A stretch of 64,000 nucleotides of DNA from Rhabdornis inornatus (taxonomy: Eukaryota > Chordata > Aves > Passeriformes > Rhabdornithidae). The position numbers and the translations under genes are program-made. The notes beneath the pieces were generated by a model. It had not been told where the DNA came from, ran no database searches, and saw only the letters and a program-made list of their open reading frames with translations. The DNA is taken from the NCBI GenBank assembly GCA_013397075.1, contig VWZS01009934.1, positions 310,001 through 374,000 of the forward strand. Direction: 5' to 3'. Every line of letters starts with the position of its first letter. Position 1 is the first letter of the stretch. This document shows, piece by piece, positions 10,021 to 23,917 of the stretch.

Positions 10021-13000
10021 CCGATCTGAGAAAGCCTTGCACCCAGGATATCAAGACACACTAAATCAGAAGTCCTCTTCTGTGTGGAGCTTGAGCTCCC
10101 CTCCAGCATTGTGGTTCTGCTGGCATAGTCCTCACATTGCCCCAGTCACCCTCCCTTCCACAGTCAGATGAGGCACAGTGGTCACAAGCTTCACCCTGCA
10201 CCCTGAAGGTCAATATTGGGGAAGACCTGAGGACAGAGCAGAGAACTCAAGAAAACTGAGGTCTTGAATCTGTTGCAGTGCCACGGGACTGGACTCATCT
10301 CACAAACTACTGATGATGGAGCTGGTGGAGCTAGCTGTGCTGGGAAACATCTCAAATGGGGTGCTGCTGAATTTGTTCCTTTGGCTGCTCCAGTAGAACC
10401 TCCTACATCATCACCCAAAAAGCATCCCACCAGGGAATGTAAAAACTTCCACACCCACCAGGCCAAACACTCATTGTAGGTCTGTAGTGAAGAGCCATAT
10501 GCCTGTGAGACCTGTCACAGTTCCATGGAGCCAGCAGTTCAGGCCCTATTATCCTTTTTCTCCTCTGGCAAGTGAAAAAAATTCCCCCTACTGAGATGCC
10601 ACTGTTGCTTTGCCCTTCTCACAGGGGAGAAACCACTGACAAGATCATTCCTTCTGTGGAGGAGATCCCAGTGTGCCCAGTGAAGGGGAAGCCCTGGCTA
10701 GGGGGGAACACTGCTTGTAAGGTTCTACCTTACAAAAGGTTTGCAGTTAGTTTGTGGACAGTTTCAGCTCCCTCTCCCAAACATTCTCCTGAGCAATACC
10801 CAACCTTCCTGCCTACCCTCTGTAAATCTGTCCCTGCTCAGAGGCAGTGATACTGCCAAAGACTGTCCTAACTTTACTCTGCTGTTAACAAGGCAAGGTA
10901 AAAAGATCTCAAATTCAAAACATTAAATCAGGCCTAAACATCAACCATACTTATTTTGAAACATTTCTAGAAAAAAGGCAAGTAGAGGAAGCATGCAGTA
11001 TTTGTCAGCATAAACTGAAATAAGCACTGAAAAGAGAATTGTGGAAAAACGCGTTGTACTTGCTGTGGTTTTGGCCACATCCTGTTTTAATTCAACACAT
11101 CTGAAACAATGCCACTAAATCCACTTTTCATTTACCCCAAATAAATGAGCAAATGAAAACCTGGAATGAAATTGAACTAGATTTTAAATAAATTTTTAGG
11201 CTTAGTAGCACAGATGAAGGTATAATCCTGAGAACTTCTTCCCCTTCCTTCATGCCACACTGCATTTTAAACATACCCAGACAATGAAACTATTGCAGAG
11301 CTGGGCAGTTCCTTGGTTACAGAAACACAGTTTTCAGGGGCATCAGTTTGTGCTTTTATTCTTCAGGGGTTACTTGCTTAGTAGCAGTCTGAATTGTAGC
11401 AGTTGGTTTTTCTCTGGAGAGCTCTGTGCAGCCCTTGGATGCGTCAGGTGATATTGCTCTGTGTAGCGAGCAAGTACTACCTGGTGGTTTTCTTCAAAAA
11501 GGTTACTCAGCTTCCCACTGTCTGCCAAGACTCGAAAAAAGCATTTACTTTACTGAGCTTCTGTCCGTGCTGCAAAGCCCCTACATCTTCCTGACTACTG
11601 GAAGCTAAAACCCCCAACTCTTGAATCCTTCCTTTTGGAAAGGAAGGGGTATGGTGGTGTCCACCAAGGGGTATGGTTGTGATTATATCTATAATTGAAA
11701 TGAACTCAGGTTTTTTCTTGTCATATTTTCAAGAAGCATCTAGGAACAAGTAGAAGTACATATTTCTTAGGAACAAGAACCTAAAAATCTACAAATAGTT
11801 ATTTAGATCTATTTATTCCCTGAGAAACTTAGACTTTTATGACTGTTTCAAGGATCATTTTACTTTTTTTTTGTTTGTTTTCATTCTAAAATTACAATAC
11901 TGGGACACATATAACTAGTCCATTCCTGTATCACTAGCTCCAAGGTAACATACAAACACAGAAGAAAAGACACAACATCAAGTGATACTAGACAACTAAG
12001 CACAATGGATTTCTGCAAATCTGCTGTCTAACATGGCATGTAGGTACACTTTCATGATCTGATGTACTCAAGTCTATCCTAGGATTGCTGCATAGGTATG
12101 CCACTGACTGAAGCAAACTCCTGAAATCCCAAAGCAGAAATCTTCAACCAGCTCTTCCTCCAGCACATTCACCAGGATAACTGAACCCTGCAGGTCAGCT
12201 CTGAGCCATCTCTAAGATATACACAGTGCCCACAAAAGCCAAACCAAGATTTTTCTCCCTGTATGTTTAGCACTTAGCTTCTCAGTTTAGCGGTTACAGT
12301 ATTTACAGCTACCATGGAAGATCATGTTTCAGGCCCTTAAAATGGAATTTAACCCAGGGGTCTGTAATTCTGTATAACACAGGCTGTTGGGTAAGTCTCT
12401 ATTAGGTAAACTGTTTAAGTAACTTTATATAGTTTCGTATAAATAACTGCACAACCGTTAAAGCAAAGACATGAGCCACACTCGGTGACAATGCAGCTGA
12501 GTGAGAGAGGAAGTAATTCCTTCTCTCTGACTTGATAAATATTTGGTTACAAGAGGCTAGAAGAGATCTCTTACAGAGCATGCAGGAATCCAGTAACGGG
12601 AACATTCCCCTGAGATGTGTGTCACTTCATGACTAAGCAGCATATGCTTTTTCTAGCTAATGACTGGCATTATCTCTTCAGTGTCTCTCCCTAAAGATCA
12701 CATCTTTTAAATAAAGAAAAGTTTCCACAGTGTGGCAGGGAAAGAACTCCAGAAGAGAATGATAACAGAGAGAGAAGGATTACAACCTTAAGTCTTACAC
12801 AGAATTTGATCAGTCCTCATCATACTGGAAATCACAGCTGTTTCTGTTCCTCCCGATTGCACAGACAGCTCAAATATAGTGACTTGGAAAATCAGCAATC
12901 CTTCCAAGAGGGTTTTTAAATGCAAGGGCAGGACTAGAAACCTACTTACTGGTGGAGGGACCCAGTGGTCCAAACTGAAACTGAAAAAAATACTGAATAG

Positions 13001-16000
13001 TGACTGAATACAAGGAACATGTTTCTTAATAGTCACCAAGATACATATGTGAAACTGAATCCTTGACAGAGATGTGGTGCAGGTGAAAGCTTCAAAAATA
13101 AATTGCCCTAGAATCCTACAGTGTTTGAATGCAAGCAGAGGAAACTAGCAAAGATGGTCTGAAAACACAAAAGTTTCTAACAACCACCTTAATTTTCCTT
13201 TCCTTTCTCCTGCCATGTTGGAGATAAATTCTTGAAACAATTAATTCTTCCTCTGGAAAATATCAAAATCAGTTTCACCCAAGTTTAGCTCTTCTAAATC
13301 ATGGTGTTTTCAGTATGATGTCTAGGTCACAGATCAAGGAGAAAATGATGTGCCACACAAAGACATGTTTGACCCAGACCTCCGGATCACCGATTTTTAT
13401 CAAAAGACCTATGGGTGAATTTCATCACAAGGCATCCAAAATGGCACTAAGCACAATGCAAACAACTTGCTGTAAACAAACACATGCAGATATAAATAAA
13501 CATGAGGGGTAGGGGCAACAGTAGCAGTCAGGTTACAGGTACTTTTAATTTGGTTGTAAAGGATCCATCCATTCCAGCAACATTACACAAAACCTGTGTC
13601 CTGCCTGGGTGAGATCTGACATGACTCAGCATTCCCTAGGCTGCTCCTTCCATATGGGACAGCCAGGCAGGAGCTGCTGTACACACTGTTCAGTTTCCCA
13701 CTTGGCATGAATGGAGAAACAGAACGTAGAGTGCAAGCATATCATCGTGCGTACTCATTCCTTAAAGTAAATTCAGCCCAAGCCTTCCTTGGACAGAGTC
13801 AGGGTAAAGGATTATGCCAGGGCTGACTGCCCAGTCAAACAAATACCATTTACAAAGCTAGACTGCACTTCAGTGAATACAGAGATGACCAGAACTAAGA
13901 CCTCAGGTCCCAAAATACTTCTAAAATTGCATAATCACTCTTTCTAATGGGCTAACTAGATCTAACTGAAACTTCCCTCATTTAATCCACTGTTCTGCAA
14001 ACAAACAAGACTGGCAGCAAAGAAGAAATCTTACTGATCCAGTGTTTAATTCCTTTAGCAGAGCAGTTCCACCTCAGGATCCTGGCTGAATTATGACACT
14101 TTCCAGGGTGCTGCAGTAACACGGTATGTGGTTGCTTTCAGCTTATCAAAAGGACACAGAGCGATTTAGCTTAAACCTTTTTCCTGGAGGTTCATGGTAA
14201 CACGTTTTACCTTACACTTCCTAAAGCCCAACAGCACATATGCAGTGGCAGTTACCACAACACAGCTGACACACAGGAACTCTCTCAGCAAAGAAATTCA
14301 AATGTGTTGCCTTTACCCAGATCTCCGAATTCCGGTCTTTTACAAAGAAAAGCTAATATAGTTATTTTCAGTAAAAATATTCCTTTTTTTCCTCTCCTCC
14401 TCCCTCCTTTTTTTTATTTTTTCCCCTTCTGAAATGGTGAAATAAAAGTTCATGAAGGAAGTACTCATCTGTTGCAAATTGGTGCATGATCATTATGGCC
14501 TTATCATAATGATTTAGCATTGAGTTTATAGTCTGTGCATGTGAAGGCATTCTGTTAATTATGGAAAAAGGGAGTGATTCTCAACAAACCTGAACTTTGG
14601 CAGCTAATTCACTATTTTAGTAGCATAAATTGAAAGGACTGCTTTATAATTTATCTCCAGCAGTATCTCAGTACAATCACTGAGAAGTGAAGTCACAGAA
14701 CAAGGGAAGACTTCAACCAGTGTCAAGGTCTTCCCACATGTAAGAACCTAATTATTCTGCTTCAAAGCATAAAAATTTTAAGCAATTATTTCACTGATAT
14801 CAAAGCTGACCTCTTGATAAAATACCATCAGACTGGGAACAGGTCCAAAGCGTTCCTCACAACTCATTACACAGGACATATATGTCGCTTCTTTGTAAGG
14901 CACTAAGTAAGAACATGCAGTATCCAGAACAATCAGTACCTAAATATAGGCTCTGTAATGTTGACTTTTGTATTCAACTTCCTCATTAGCATCTCCATCT
15001 TCCATTCTTAAGGGAGGATCACAACTTGCCCATGGTTACATGTCAAATGAGAGCTCACCATGAACCACTGCATCACATTCCACATTCAGCATTCAACCAC
15101 AGTTCACATTCCACAAATGCAGCCAGACTAGAAGTGCCCAAAAGTTGCTGTGGAAGACAACATGGCTTTTGCTTGTCTGAAAATCAAGATTATTGGTACC
15201 ATTAAGAGCTGCAGAATCAAAGGTTGCTACAACTCTTCGACAATATTGAAGGCTGAGCTCCCAGGCCTGGGATAACAGCCCTGCACTTCAAGGGTACAGA
15301 TCAGCAACTCTGAGATTGACCAAAAATTGTCCCACCGTGGCTCTTCTCTAAGGTGACTAAACATGTTTTTGGGGAAGACAGCAGCTCATAATTCAAAATG
15401 TATGTTCTAATGCATGATCCATTTCGGAGAGTGCAAAATTCTCCAGAAGAATGATTACAGAAATCTGCCAAACATATTACAATATTGACACAGAAAACAA
15501 AAATCTTTATAAAATATATAAGGATAATTTTGTATCTATATCACTTTTTTTTACCCTAGTAAAAAAGTGACTCTCTGGGGACAAAAAGGAAATTCCAGGA
15601 CATAAGGTTACATCACTTCCAATCATGAGTGAAGAAGTGCTTATTAAGGAAGTGTTCTCCCTGAACAGGCGGCTTTCAAGGGTCCTATTTTCATACCCAT
15701 AAATTAGATTTTGTTAGAAAGCAAACTGACAGGTGACGGTTGCAGCAAAATCCAACAATCCCAAAATACATTCTTCCAAAGTCTGTGCAATGCCAGATGC
15801 AGGTCTCCTATTTTTCATTACAACCAAATCACTTGGTACCCCTAATAATTTTGGTACAGAACATGAAGAGCTAAATTAAAGCTGAACAGAGATGTAAGCT
15901 CTCAGTATCTAAAGAACAAGCTGAGGTTATCATTTCAGATGCTTTAAAAGATGATTGTGCAACTTGACCCGAGCCAAACTTCAGAGTCATTGAAAGCCAA

Positions 16001-19000
16001 GGGAAGATAAAAAGAAAAATAAAAAGGTTTCAGTAATTACTTAGCACTGATATTTGAATAGTAGAGAAACAGCGTGCACTTAGCTTAGAAGAAGCCTCGA
16101 TACCCCTGATTAAATAACCTGAAACTTAAAAAATCCTCAACAGTAAGTCCTCGAACTATGAAATATTACTTTACATTCTAATTCATTCTTTTCATGTTAT
16201 AGGATAAACAGCAGTGTCAATTGTGTTTTTATAACATATATGTTCTTCAAATAAATACTAGCAAGAGGGAAATCATAGCAAGGGAAGAAATACTAAGAAG
16301 GGCAGGAAAGGGGGAAAAAAAGAGGAAAAAATATTTTTCCACCTTACCACTCACCTAGAGACCTACTGAGCAATATAAACACAGGGTGGGGAAATGAAGA
16401 GAGGCAATTTCTTTTCTAAATCCATGAAATTCACCACAACAATCTGTATGGACTCACATCTATCTCTGCAGAATTCTACTACTTCAAAATAGCATAAAAT
16501 TTCCTAAAAGGAGAACTACCCAAGCTACTCATGAAAGGCCAGAGAATTCTGAGGCCTCACAAGCCTATTATTCACAGTAACAGCTAGATGAGCTTGGAAA
16601 GTACAACTAAAGATTTAAGTAGCACATGGGAATCCTTGCCAAAACTCCCTTCCTATCAGCTTAGTGCTTCCCACTCCTTTCTCCTGCTGCAATCTTTACA
16701 TCTGCACTGGCTTTTCAGATAATCATTCCACAGATGATTAAAAATGACTTTGAGATCAGATACCACCAGCAGCATGATCAAAACATCTGATCTGGTGGTT
16801 TTGGCCCAACAAAGGCTCTACCAGCAAGAGCTGCTCTAATCGCTTTACCTGGCTCAAGGGATTAGTTAATTAGTTAACTAACAAATCTATTGGTGGAATA
16901 GTAATGGCAAAGAACTGTTTCAAACTGCTCATTAGATGTGAGCTCATGATCTTGGGATGGTTGTGGCTGTAAGGTGGCATTACATCATTCCCCCTCAGTG
17001 TTGACACTGGGGCTTTGGGTACACATCAGGCAGACAGCACCTGCCTCAACAGAATTCAGATATGTAAGTCATTACTAGTTCGCCTCCCGTGATACACCAA
17101 TCAAGGAAGCCACAGCTCAGCTAAGAATTAGCGCTTTTTTTATTTGTCTAGTGCATCCATATCGGACTCAGAGGAGGACCAGGTAGCACAACCACAAAAA
17201 GAAGTTCGAGTCTTGTCTCTGCAGCAGGTTCTCCATTCACTACCACCTGCAGAACCATTCCAGTAAACCATAACTCAGTCATACAGAGCAGATACACCAG
17301 CAGAGAGGCCACTGACCCACAACTGGAAAGTGAACTCAGAGTCACATGCATACTCACATTATCTGACCATCTAAACTAAACCCCCATGCTCATTTCCTAG
17401 GAGAAGTAAAACCTGTACCCACAAACTCTCTGAGGCCTCCAAATACATTTTGGCTTCTGATGCCAATTTTCTTGGTAGCCAATCTGCAAACCACACAGCC
17501 CAAAACCAGGGACCCTCATCGCTCCCTGCTCTTGTCTCAAAGACTTTCTGCTCACCATCTCCTCCCTCTATTCCTCAGAGGCCAGGTTGTGCTTTATAAT
17601 TTCTCAGCCTTTAACCCTCTCTACAGCCCCAGTGGCAAGCACAAGATTAATGGTGTCACCATTAATCTCTGCCTAGCCAATGAAGGAGTACATTCTTATA
17701 TGACCCTACATAACTACTTGCCTGTCTGCAGGTAACACACTGGGCACCATTTCACTGCTACAGTCTGACTCCAGAGCTGCCTGGATGGCTGCCACCCTGC
17801 CAGACAGTGATAGCCAGAAAACATTAAGCACACACAGCAACTTCACACAAAGTCAAAGTACACATACCAAAACAGCACAAAGCAAACCTGTGAACTTGGA
17901 CATATTTGTGGCAATACAAATGGCATTATGTAAACTGGAGAGAACCTTTTCCCTAGCATTTGCCCAGCAGTAAGAGCCGCTCTGGTTTTATGGATATGGA
18001 AAGACCACTGCTAGTTCCCTGTGCAGAGTCTTGCAGTATCAGATATGGAAATCAAGTCCCTTGACTTAATCTGCATATTGTAATGACAGCTATTCTCATA
18101 CTTTGGATGTATTTCAAGTGTTCAGTGAGTTATTAACTGCAAGTGCTACAATCTGACACTGAAAATACAAGACAACACCTAAAACCAGGTTAAAATCTGG
18201 TGTCTAGAAACTGGTGGTTGTTTTGTGTCTGCATGGCTGGATGCAAATTTTTTAAAACTTGTAACTGCTGTTATCACTGCTATCAACAAAACAGGATCAT
18301 CAACTCTACAAGCTTTGATAACCATGAAAGAACAAGTTTAAAAACTGGGAGTCCTGTACAGCCCTCTGAGTATGAAGAAGTAAGGATATCTAAAAAGTTG
18401 TTTGTGTTTTGTAAAGCAATGTGAGAAGCTGAACATGCTGCCTTGCAAATACTCCCTCCTGTTAATTTTAAAATCCATCAAAATTATCTCCTTGGCAATC
18501 CAAAGAAAAGGGGGATTTCCTTCATGCTCTGTGCCAAAGCAAGAGGCAAAAAGCCCACACAGCCCTGGGAGCTCATGAATTGCCAGCACCAGAGGTTCAT
18601 TGATAATCTCTGACTTGGATATTACGGTTAGTTTTAATATTGCTTTGATCTGCAAGTCTTCCAGAAGCAGTTCTGTGCTTTGGGTTTATAGGAACCGCCA
18701 CTGCTCCCACTAGTTTAAGAGAGGACTGATTTCCATTACTTATTCAAAATAAAAAATAAATGCTTCAACAAAAAATAAATGCAGCAACATAGTTGAAGGC
18801 ACTGTTATATTATCAGTCACTGAAATAAAAGCTTTGTCATCATTTACCCATTGTTTAAATTCCACTGGTGATCTACTGTAAAAAGAAGAGGAGGGCAACT
18901 GAACTTATCTCTTTTTTTGTGCTGAACCCCAGTAATTCAACTCTAATTAGGGACAAACAAACAAAGCTCTTGTTTAGCATTTTTGCACAAAACCAACTTC

Positions 19001-22000
19001 ACCAAGACAAATATTTGTTTTGGTGTGGTGGATTTTTTTTTTTTTGTTGGTTGGTTGGTTTAGGATGTTTGATTGTTTTCAGAGAGAAATCAAGGAGACA
19101 TCAGATTTGGCATTACTAAGTCACTCATCATCTGTGCAATCACTGTAGTTATGCATGTGGATTTGTAACTGCAAGCATCCCCACTCTGGCTTTAAAAACA
19201 CAAATGATTCATCAAACATCATTTAAAAGACCTAAATAGCTCCACAGGGAGTGAACTGTTCTTCATATTTCCCTGCAGCTTTGTGTCATGTTTTTATTAC
19301 CCCCTTTCAACTAAGGTACAAACTCTCACCACTTTTTGTCTTGTGCTTGGGGCACTCAAAATTTCCCCCTTGTCAGCTTGTGACTAAAAACATAACTGAA
19401 TTCCTGTTACTGACTTTCCTTCTGTGGAGAGATTCTTTTGAATTCTGTAAAATTTATCTGGAGCTGTCCTACAACTTCTGAAGTTACTGGGGAACCCAGG
19501 CAGACCAACAGACAAGGGCAGCACATTTATGTAAACTTCCTTTCCCCAAGAATCCTGTCTAGAATTCCAGACCTTGTCCTGCTATAATGTTACGGCTGCA
19601 GCATTTCAAAGTTTGCTCAGCGCCAACAGCTATCCTTTGCTGCCTGCTCCTCAGAGAAGAAACATTTATTTGTTCCTAGGAGGAAACTCCATGCTGAAGC
19701 AGCACCTGGCAGCACCACCCCTGACCTGACCCTCTGAAGCATTTGCCCTGTTTTGTGACCAAGTCTTAGGGGTACAACATCCCTGAGACAGGCCATGGAG
19801 ATGGACCACGCTAAGCTTTTTGGTTTCATTTCTATTCAACTTCCATGAAGCTCACGGCTGCTGCTGCTTTCTCAGCTCTGAACAAGGGCAGCACACTGTT
19901 AAAGAACACATGTGCAGCCAACAACGAAGGAGCTCTGACTGATCCCATCTGTAGGGGCAGGTTTTTCTTATCCCTCTGCCCCACTTTTACTGAGATTCCC
20001 AAGTCCCAGTGCCATTATGTGCTGTTTCAAAACAGCATTAGGCACACTCAAGGCCCATCCAAACAAAAAAAACAAAAAAAAAAAGTACTGCAGTGATTTA
20101 CAATGCATCAGGCAGCGACTCGTGTAACTGGCTCCCCTGAGAGCTCTTTTGAAGTGTGCATGAGTCAACAGACTGACAGCAAAGCACAATATGCCATCAC
20201 CAGGCATTCATGGGCAGCCTCACTGTTTCTTCTGCTGCACATCTCATTCTCCTGTCTCCAGTATATCTCTTTTATATCTCCCTCTGGCTCTGTCAAAGCA
20301 AGTTACACTTTATTAATTTGCTGGTCAGGTCCTTTCATATTGCAGAAATTAAATTAATGAGAAGGGTAGCAACTTTGAATGCTAGCAGAACTACAAGCTA
20401 TAGCACCTTTCCTCATGGAAGTCTGCAGAAGTTTTTCCATAAATCTGAGTTAGGCCAAAGTCTCACTTCAAAACCCCTAAGACCATCTAAACCCTAACTC
20501 TGGCTACTTGAGCAATACTGAGTCCCCCATTTGTCCACAGTCCCAGGTGGTCTTTTGTTTATCTATGTTCACCAACACCTGCTTGCCTTGCTGCTGCCTT
20601 AAACTACTCCTGACACTGGGCTACCACCAAGTCTTATCTTACATGTACTGAATTTTACACTTTCGAAGGATAATGGACATTTCTGACAGGGACACTGTAT
20701 TTCTGAAGTAGCAGTTAATAAATCATTTAGCCATTTAACTGAAGGTGCTATTGCTGAAAATAATCACCATCATGGCTTTCTTAGCAGTGGTCATGCGTAA
20801 CATGATGGTACGTGGACAAGACAGTCCAAAGTTAGTTTGAGAGTGAAAAGCAGCATGGCTATATTAGTGTGGTGTTTCACCAACACTAAGCCTTACATCT
20901 TGCCAGTCAGTGAAGCAGGAATGCCACAATGACAAGATCATACTGTTACCAGTGCTCAGAGTTAATTTAGCATGGCATGTGTCACTTGGACAGGACTTAA
21001 ATTTTGGCCAGTCTACAGAGAACTTTTATAGAGGCTTATCATTTCCCAGCAGATATGGCACACTAGAGTGATCATTTCTGCTAGGCATTCCATTCATTAA
21101 GCCTTCAAAAAACAATACTATTATCACCAAATTTGCAGAGTAGTATCTTCCATCTGGACATACATTATCATCATTATTAGCGTAGTAAGACAACAAGGAA
21201 TATAAATAAAATAACTAACAGCATTGTGTGCATATTTACATATATACAGGTGTATGCAAACAGTGCTTAATGTCCTCTGCTTTGTATTTTTTTGAAAGAT
21301 TTACACCAACAGTGAAGCTTGCTAGAGGTTACCATATTGTGTCTGTGTATACATATTCAGAGGCACATACATATTTCTTAGCTCAGAATATACCTATATA
21401 CATAGAACAATATATCAGTCTGAAGTTCTGCGTATATTAAGGCAGCAAAGAATATGGGATAAATGCATTACATGTTATTATCTTTTAGTTTGGTAGGATG
21501 AATGTTTTCATACCAAGACTATCTATAAATTAACGAATTAATAAATAAATTAATTAATTCATTCATGAAATAAAGCAAGGAAGAGTACAGCACTCTAACA
21601 CAGGTTTAAGTTTAACAGCAGTTTTTTCTCAGTATTTAATGTCTATAGCACAGAACAAGCTTTAAACTTTTGTATTTGAGTAACTGAATTGCTGACTAAC
21701 AAAGCTATTCAACACTCTTATTCAGAATGCATAATAGCTGTTAGAGTTTTAATCTTTATTCAAAGTAAGCTTCTAAACTTCCACTTCTAAAAACAAAACA
21801 ATTTGAGAAATTGCATTTTGGCTGATGACACTACCACCAGATTAATTACCAGGCAAGAGTATTGTCACTTATGTGACAGCAGTAATCCTTATCTCTGTCT
21901 CTCTCAAATATGTGGTTTGTGTTAAAGAAATCAGTTTAAAGCAGGAAACTAAAAAAACGCTCTATTCATGGCACATAGCTCCTGTTATCCATACTGTTAT

Positions 22001-23078
22001 CACTCACAGATGAGCACTTCTGTATTTCAGCATGACTTAGGCACATTATGACAACAATGACTAGGTAGGTACAGGTTAACAATTTGACAGTACATAGCTA
22101 TATAGTGCTTTGTGTCCACTATAGTTTACTGTAGGCATACATGATTTATCTCATACTGAACCATGTAGCAGGCTTTTTCTAGTGAAATGAGTGTGAACAT
22201 ACTCACTGACATAATGCCGCACAGCTTTCACCCAACAAGTCAAAAATAAGCTGTTTTTGAAAGTTTAAACATTATCGTTTCACATTTAAGGCTAAAAAGT
22301 TCTGTCTTTGAAGGGGAAGTTAGTCTGTTTTAAACCAGCATTGATTTAAGAATACAAATGCTAGCCAGAACCCAGCTGCATGCAGCTTTCCTGGATTTCG
22401 TGGCTGCAGGCACACTTGCAAGAGAGTGAGATAGATGCCACAGGTAAAACAATTAGCACCTTGCAAAGCTGCAAACAACAGAAAGATTGAAAGACATTCG
22501 AACCGGCTGTGGCCTTTTGTTACACTTCTCAGGATTAACCAGTTAATCAAACAGTCCCACACTTGAGGTTTATCTCTGAACAGCTCAAATCAGGTAAGTC
22601 ATAAGATTGTTGGCATTCAGGTGATCCAATTCCAGCTCCTCAGGAGGCAAATAACCCTACTTGGACTGATCACATTTTGTTACACTTCATGAGGGTACAG
22701 TAGAGTAGGTATAAGAGATTCTAATATTTGCTGGTAGTAGGATGGTAGCTCTCACTACACCTCTTAACTGCAATGGAGGGAGGGAAAACGTAGATTTTAG
22801 TATCTTAATAGTTACTATACACACAGAGCAGAAAGCTCCATGCAGACTCAACATGTCAACACCACCAAAATACAGCATGCATTCCCATTTCTCTGCACTG
22901 CCCAAACCTCCTTTGTCTGCAAACCTTCAGGCTTGGGGTATTATAATCAAGCACTGACACCTGACTTATTTTCCATAGCACAAAAAGTATTGAGAGTGAA
23001 AGAGCAGAAGACCCCATCCAATTAATGCGATCCACTCCAAAAAACAAAAAAACCTTGATGAAATTACTTGTTAGGCTG
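10021..23078. other. Intergenic, about 13 kb, no supported gene
   Basis: Mostly AT-rich, low-repeat sequence. I found no exon with convincing splice sites, no tRNA or rRNA, and no clear transposon. Open frames are below about 105 codons and lack motifs. Small low-complexity tracts occur, for example a TTAA/AATTAATT-rich stretch at 21528-21566. Some of this may be conserved regulatory sequence for TGIF1, but that cannot be judged from one genome. Confidence 0.4.
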
Positions 23079-23100
23079 TCTCTCTCTCTCTCTCTCTCTC
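23079..23100. repeat. (TC)n microsatellite
   Basis: Eleven uninterrupted TC units read directly from the sequence. Confidence 0.95.
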
Positions 23101-23619
23101 ATTGCCTTGTAATATTCACTCTTGGATGGGCCACATGCAGGTTTAGTGATCTTCCTTGGTGTCCTAAATCATAACTGCAGGCAGGCACTCAGCTAAATCA
23201 TCCCACCATGCATTTGCCTGAAGGAGACTAAGGCCTCAGGCTATGGCCAGGATTTTATAGAATGGTAGCCAACACCCAGTACCTGTCACTTGAAAAACCT
23301 TACACAACTTCGGCAGTGAAAGGCTGTCTTTAGTTTTCGTTTGATGACTTCTCACACAGCTGAAAAGATCAGCTCACTACTATCACTTGCAAGACAGACC
23401 CAGCAATCCCTTATTCTACAGATTAGCTCCTCTAGGCTGAGCCTCTCAAGCAGGCAGTGCATCATTTCAATGCACAAAAATGCTCAGTAAATGATAAAAT
23501 TAACAGTTCACTTATATGTTCAATTGAAGAAGCTGTCCCAAAGGACTGGAAATTTGACTGGTCGCTCAGAATCTCTTGAACACATCCATAACACTGCAAG
23601 AATATTCTGTTTGCACTTA

Positions 23620-23917
23620 AAATCCCAGGATGGTTTGGGTTGAAAGGAACTTCAGATATCATCTAGTTTCAACCCCCCTGCCACGCACAGGAACACCTTT
23701 CACTAAGCCATTTTGCTCAATGCCCCGTTTAGCCTGGCTTTGAACACTTCCAGGGATGGGTCATCCACAGATTCTCTGGGCAACCTCTTCCATGCCTCCC
23801 CACAGGCATAGTGAAGGGCTTCTTCCTAATATCTATTCTAAACTTGCTCTTTTTTCAGTGGAAAGCCACTCCCCCTCGTCCTTTCATTACAAGCCCTTGT
23901 AAAAAGCCAGTCTCCAG
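23620..23917 (-). mobile_element. CR1 LINE 3' fragment, - orientation
   Basis: It starts with a decayed antisense CR1 3' end (CCAGGATGGTTTGGGTTGAA, then AACTTCAGATATCATCTAG). Next come CACTTCCAGGGATGGG, CTCTGGGCAACCTCTTCCATGCC, AGTGAAGGGCTTCTTCCTAA and CCCCCTCGTCCTTTCATTAC, all in the standard antisense CR1 order. Truncated and dead. Confidence 0.92.

Noticed and set aside
10572..10850. A GEKP-like zinc-finger linker impression near 10625
   Set aside because: No cysteine/histidine finger spacing is present on either side, so it is a chance match.
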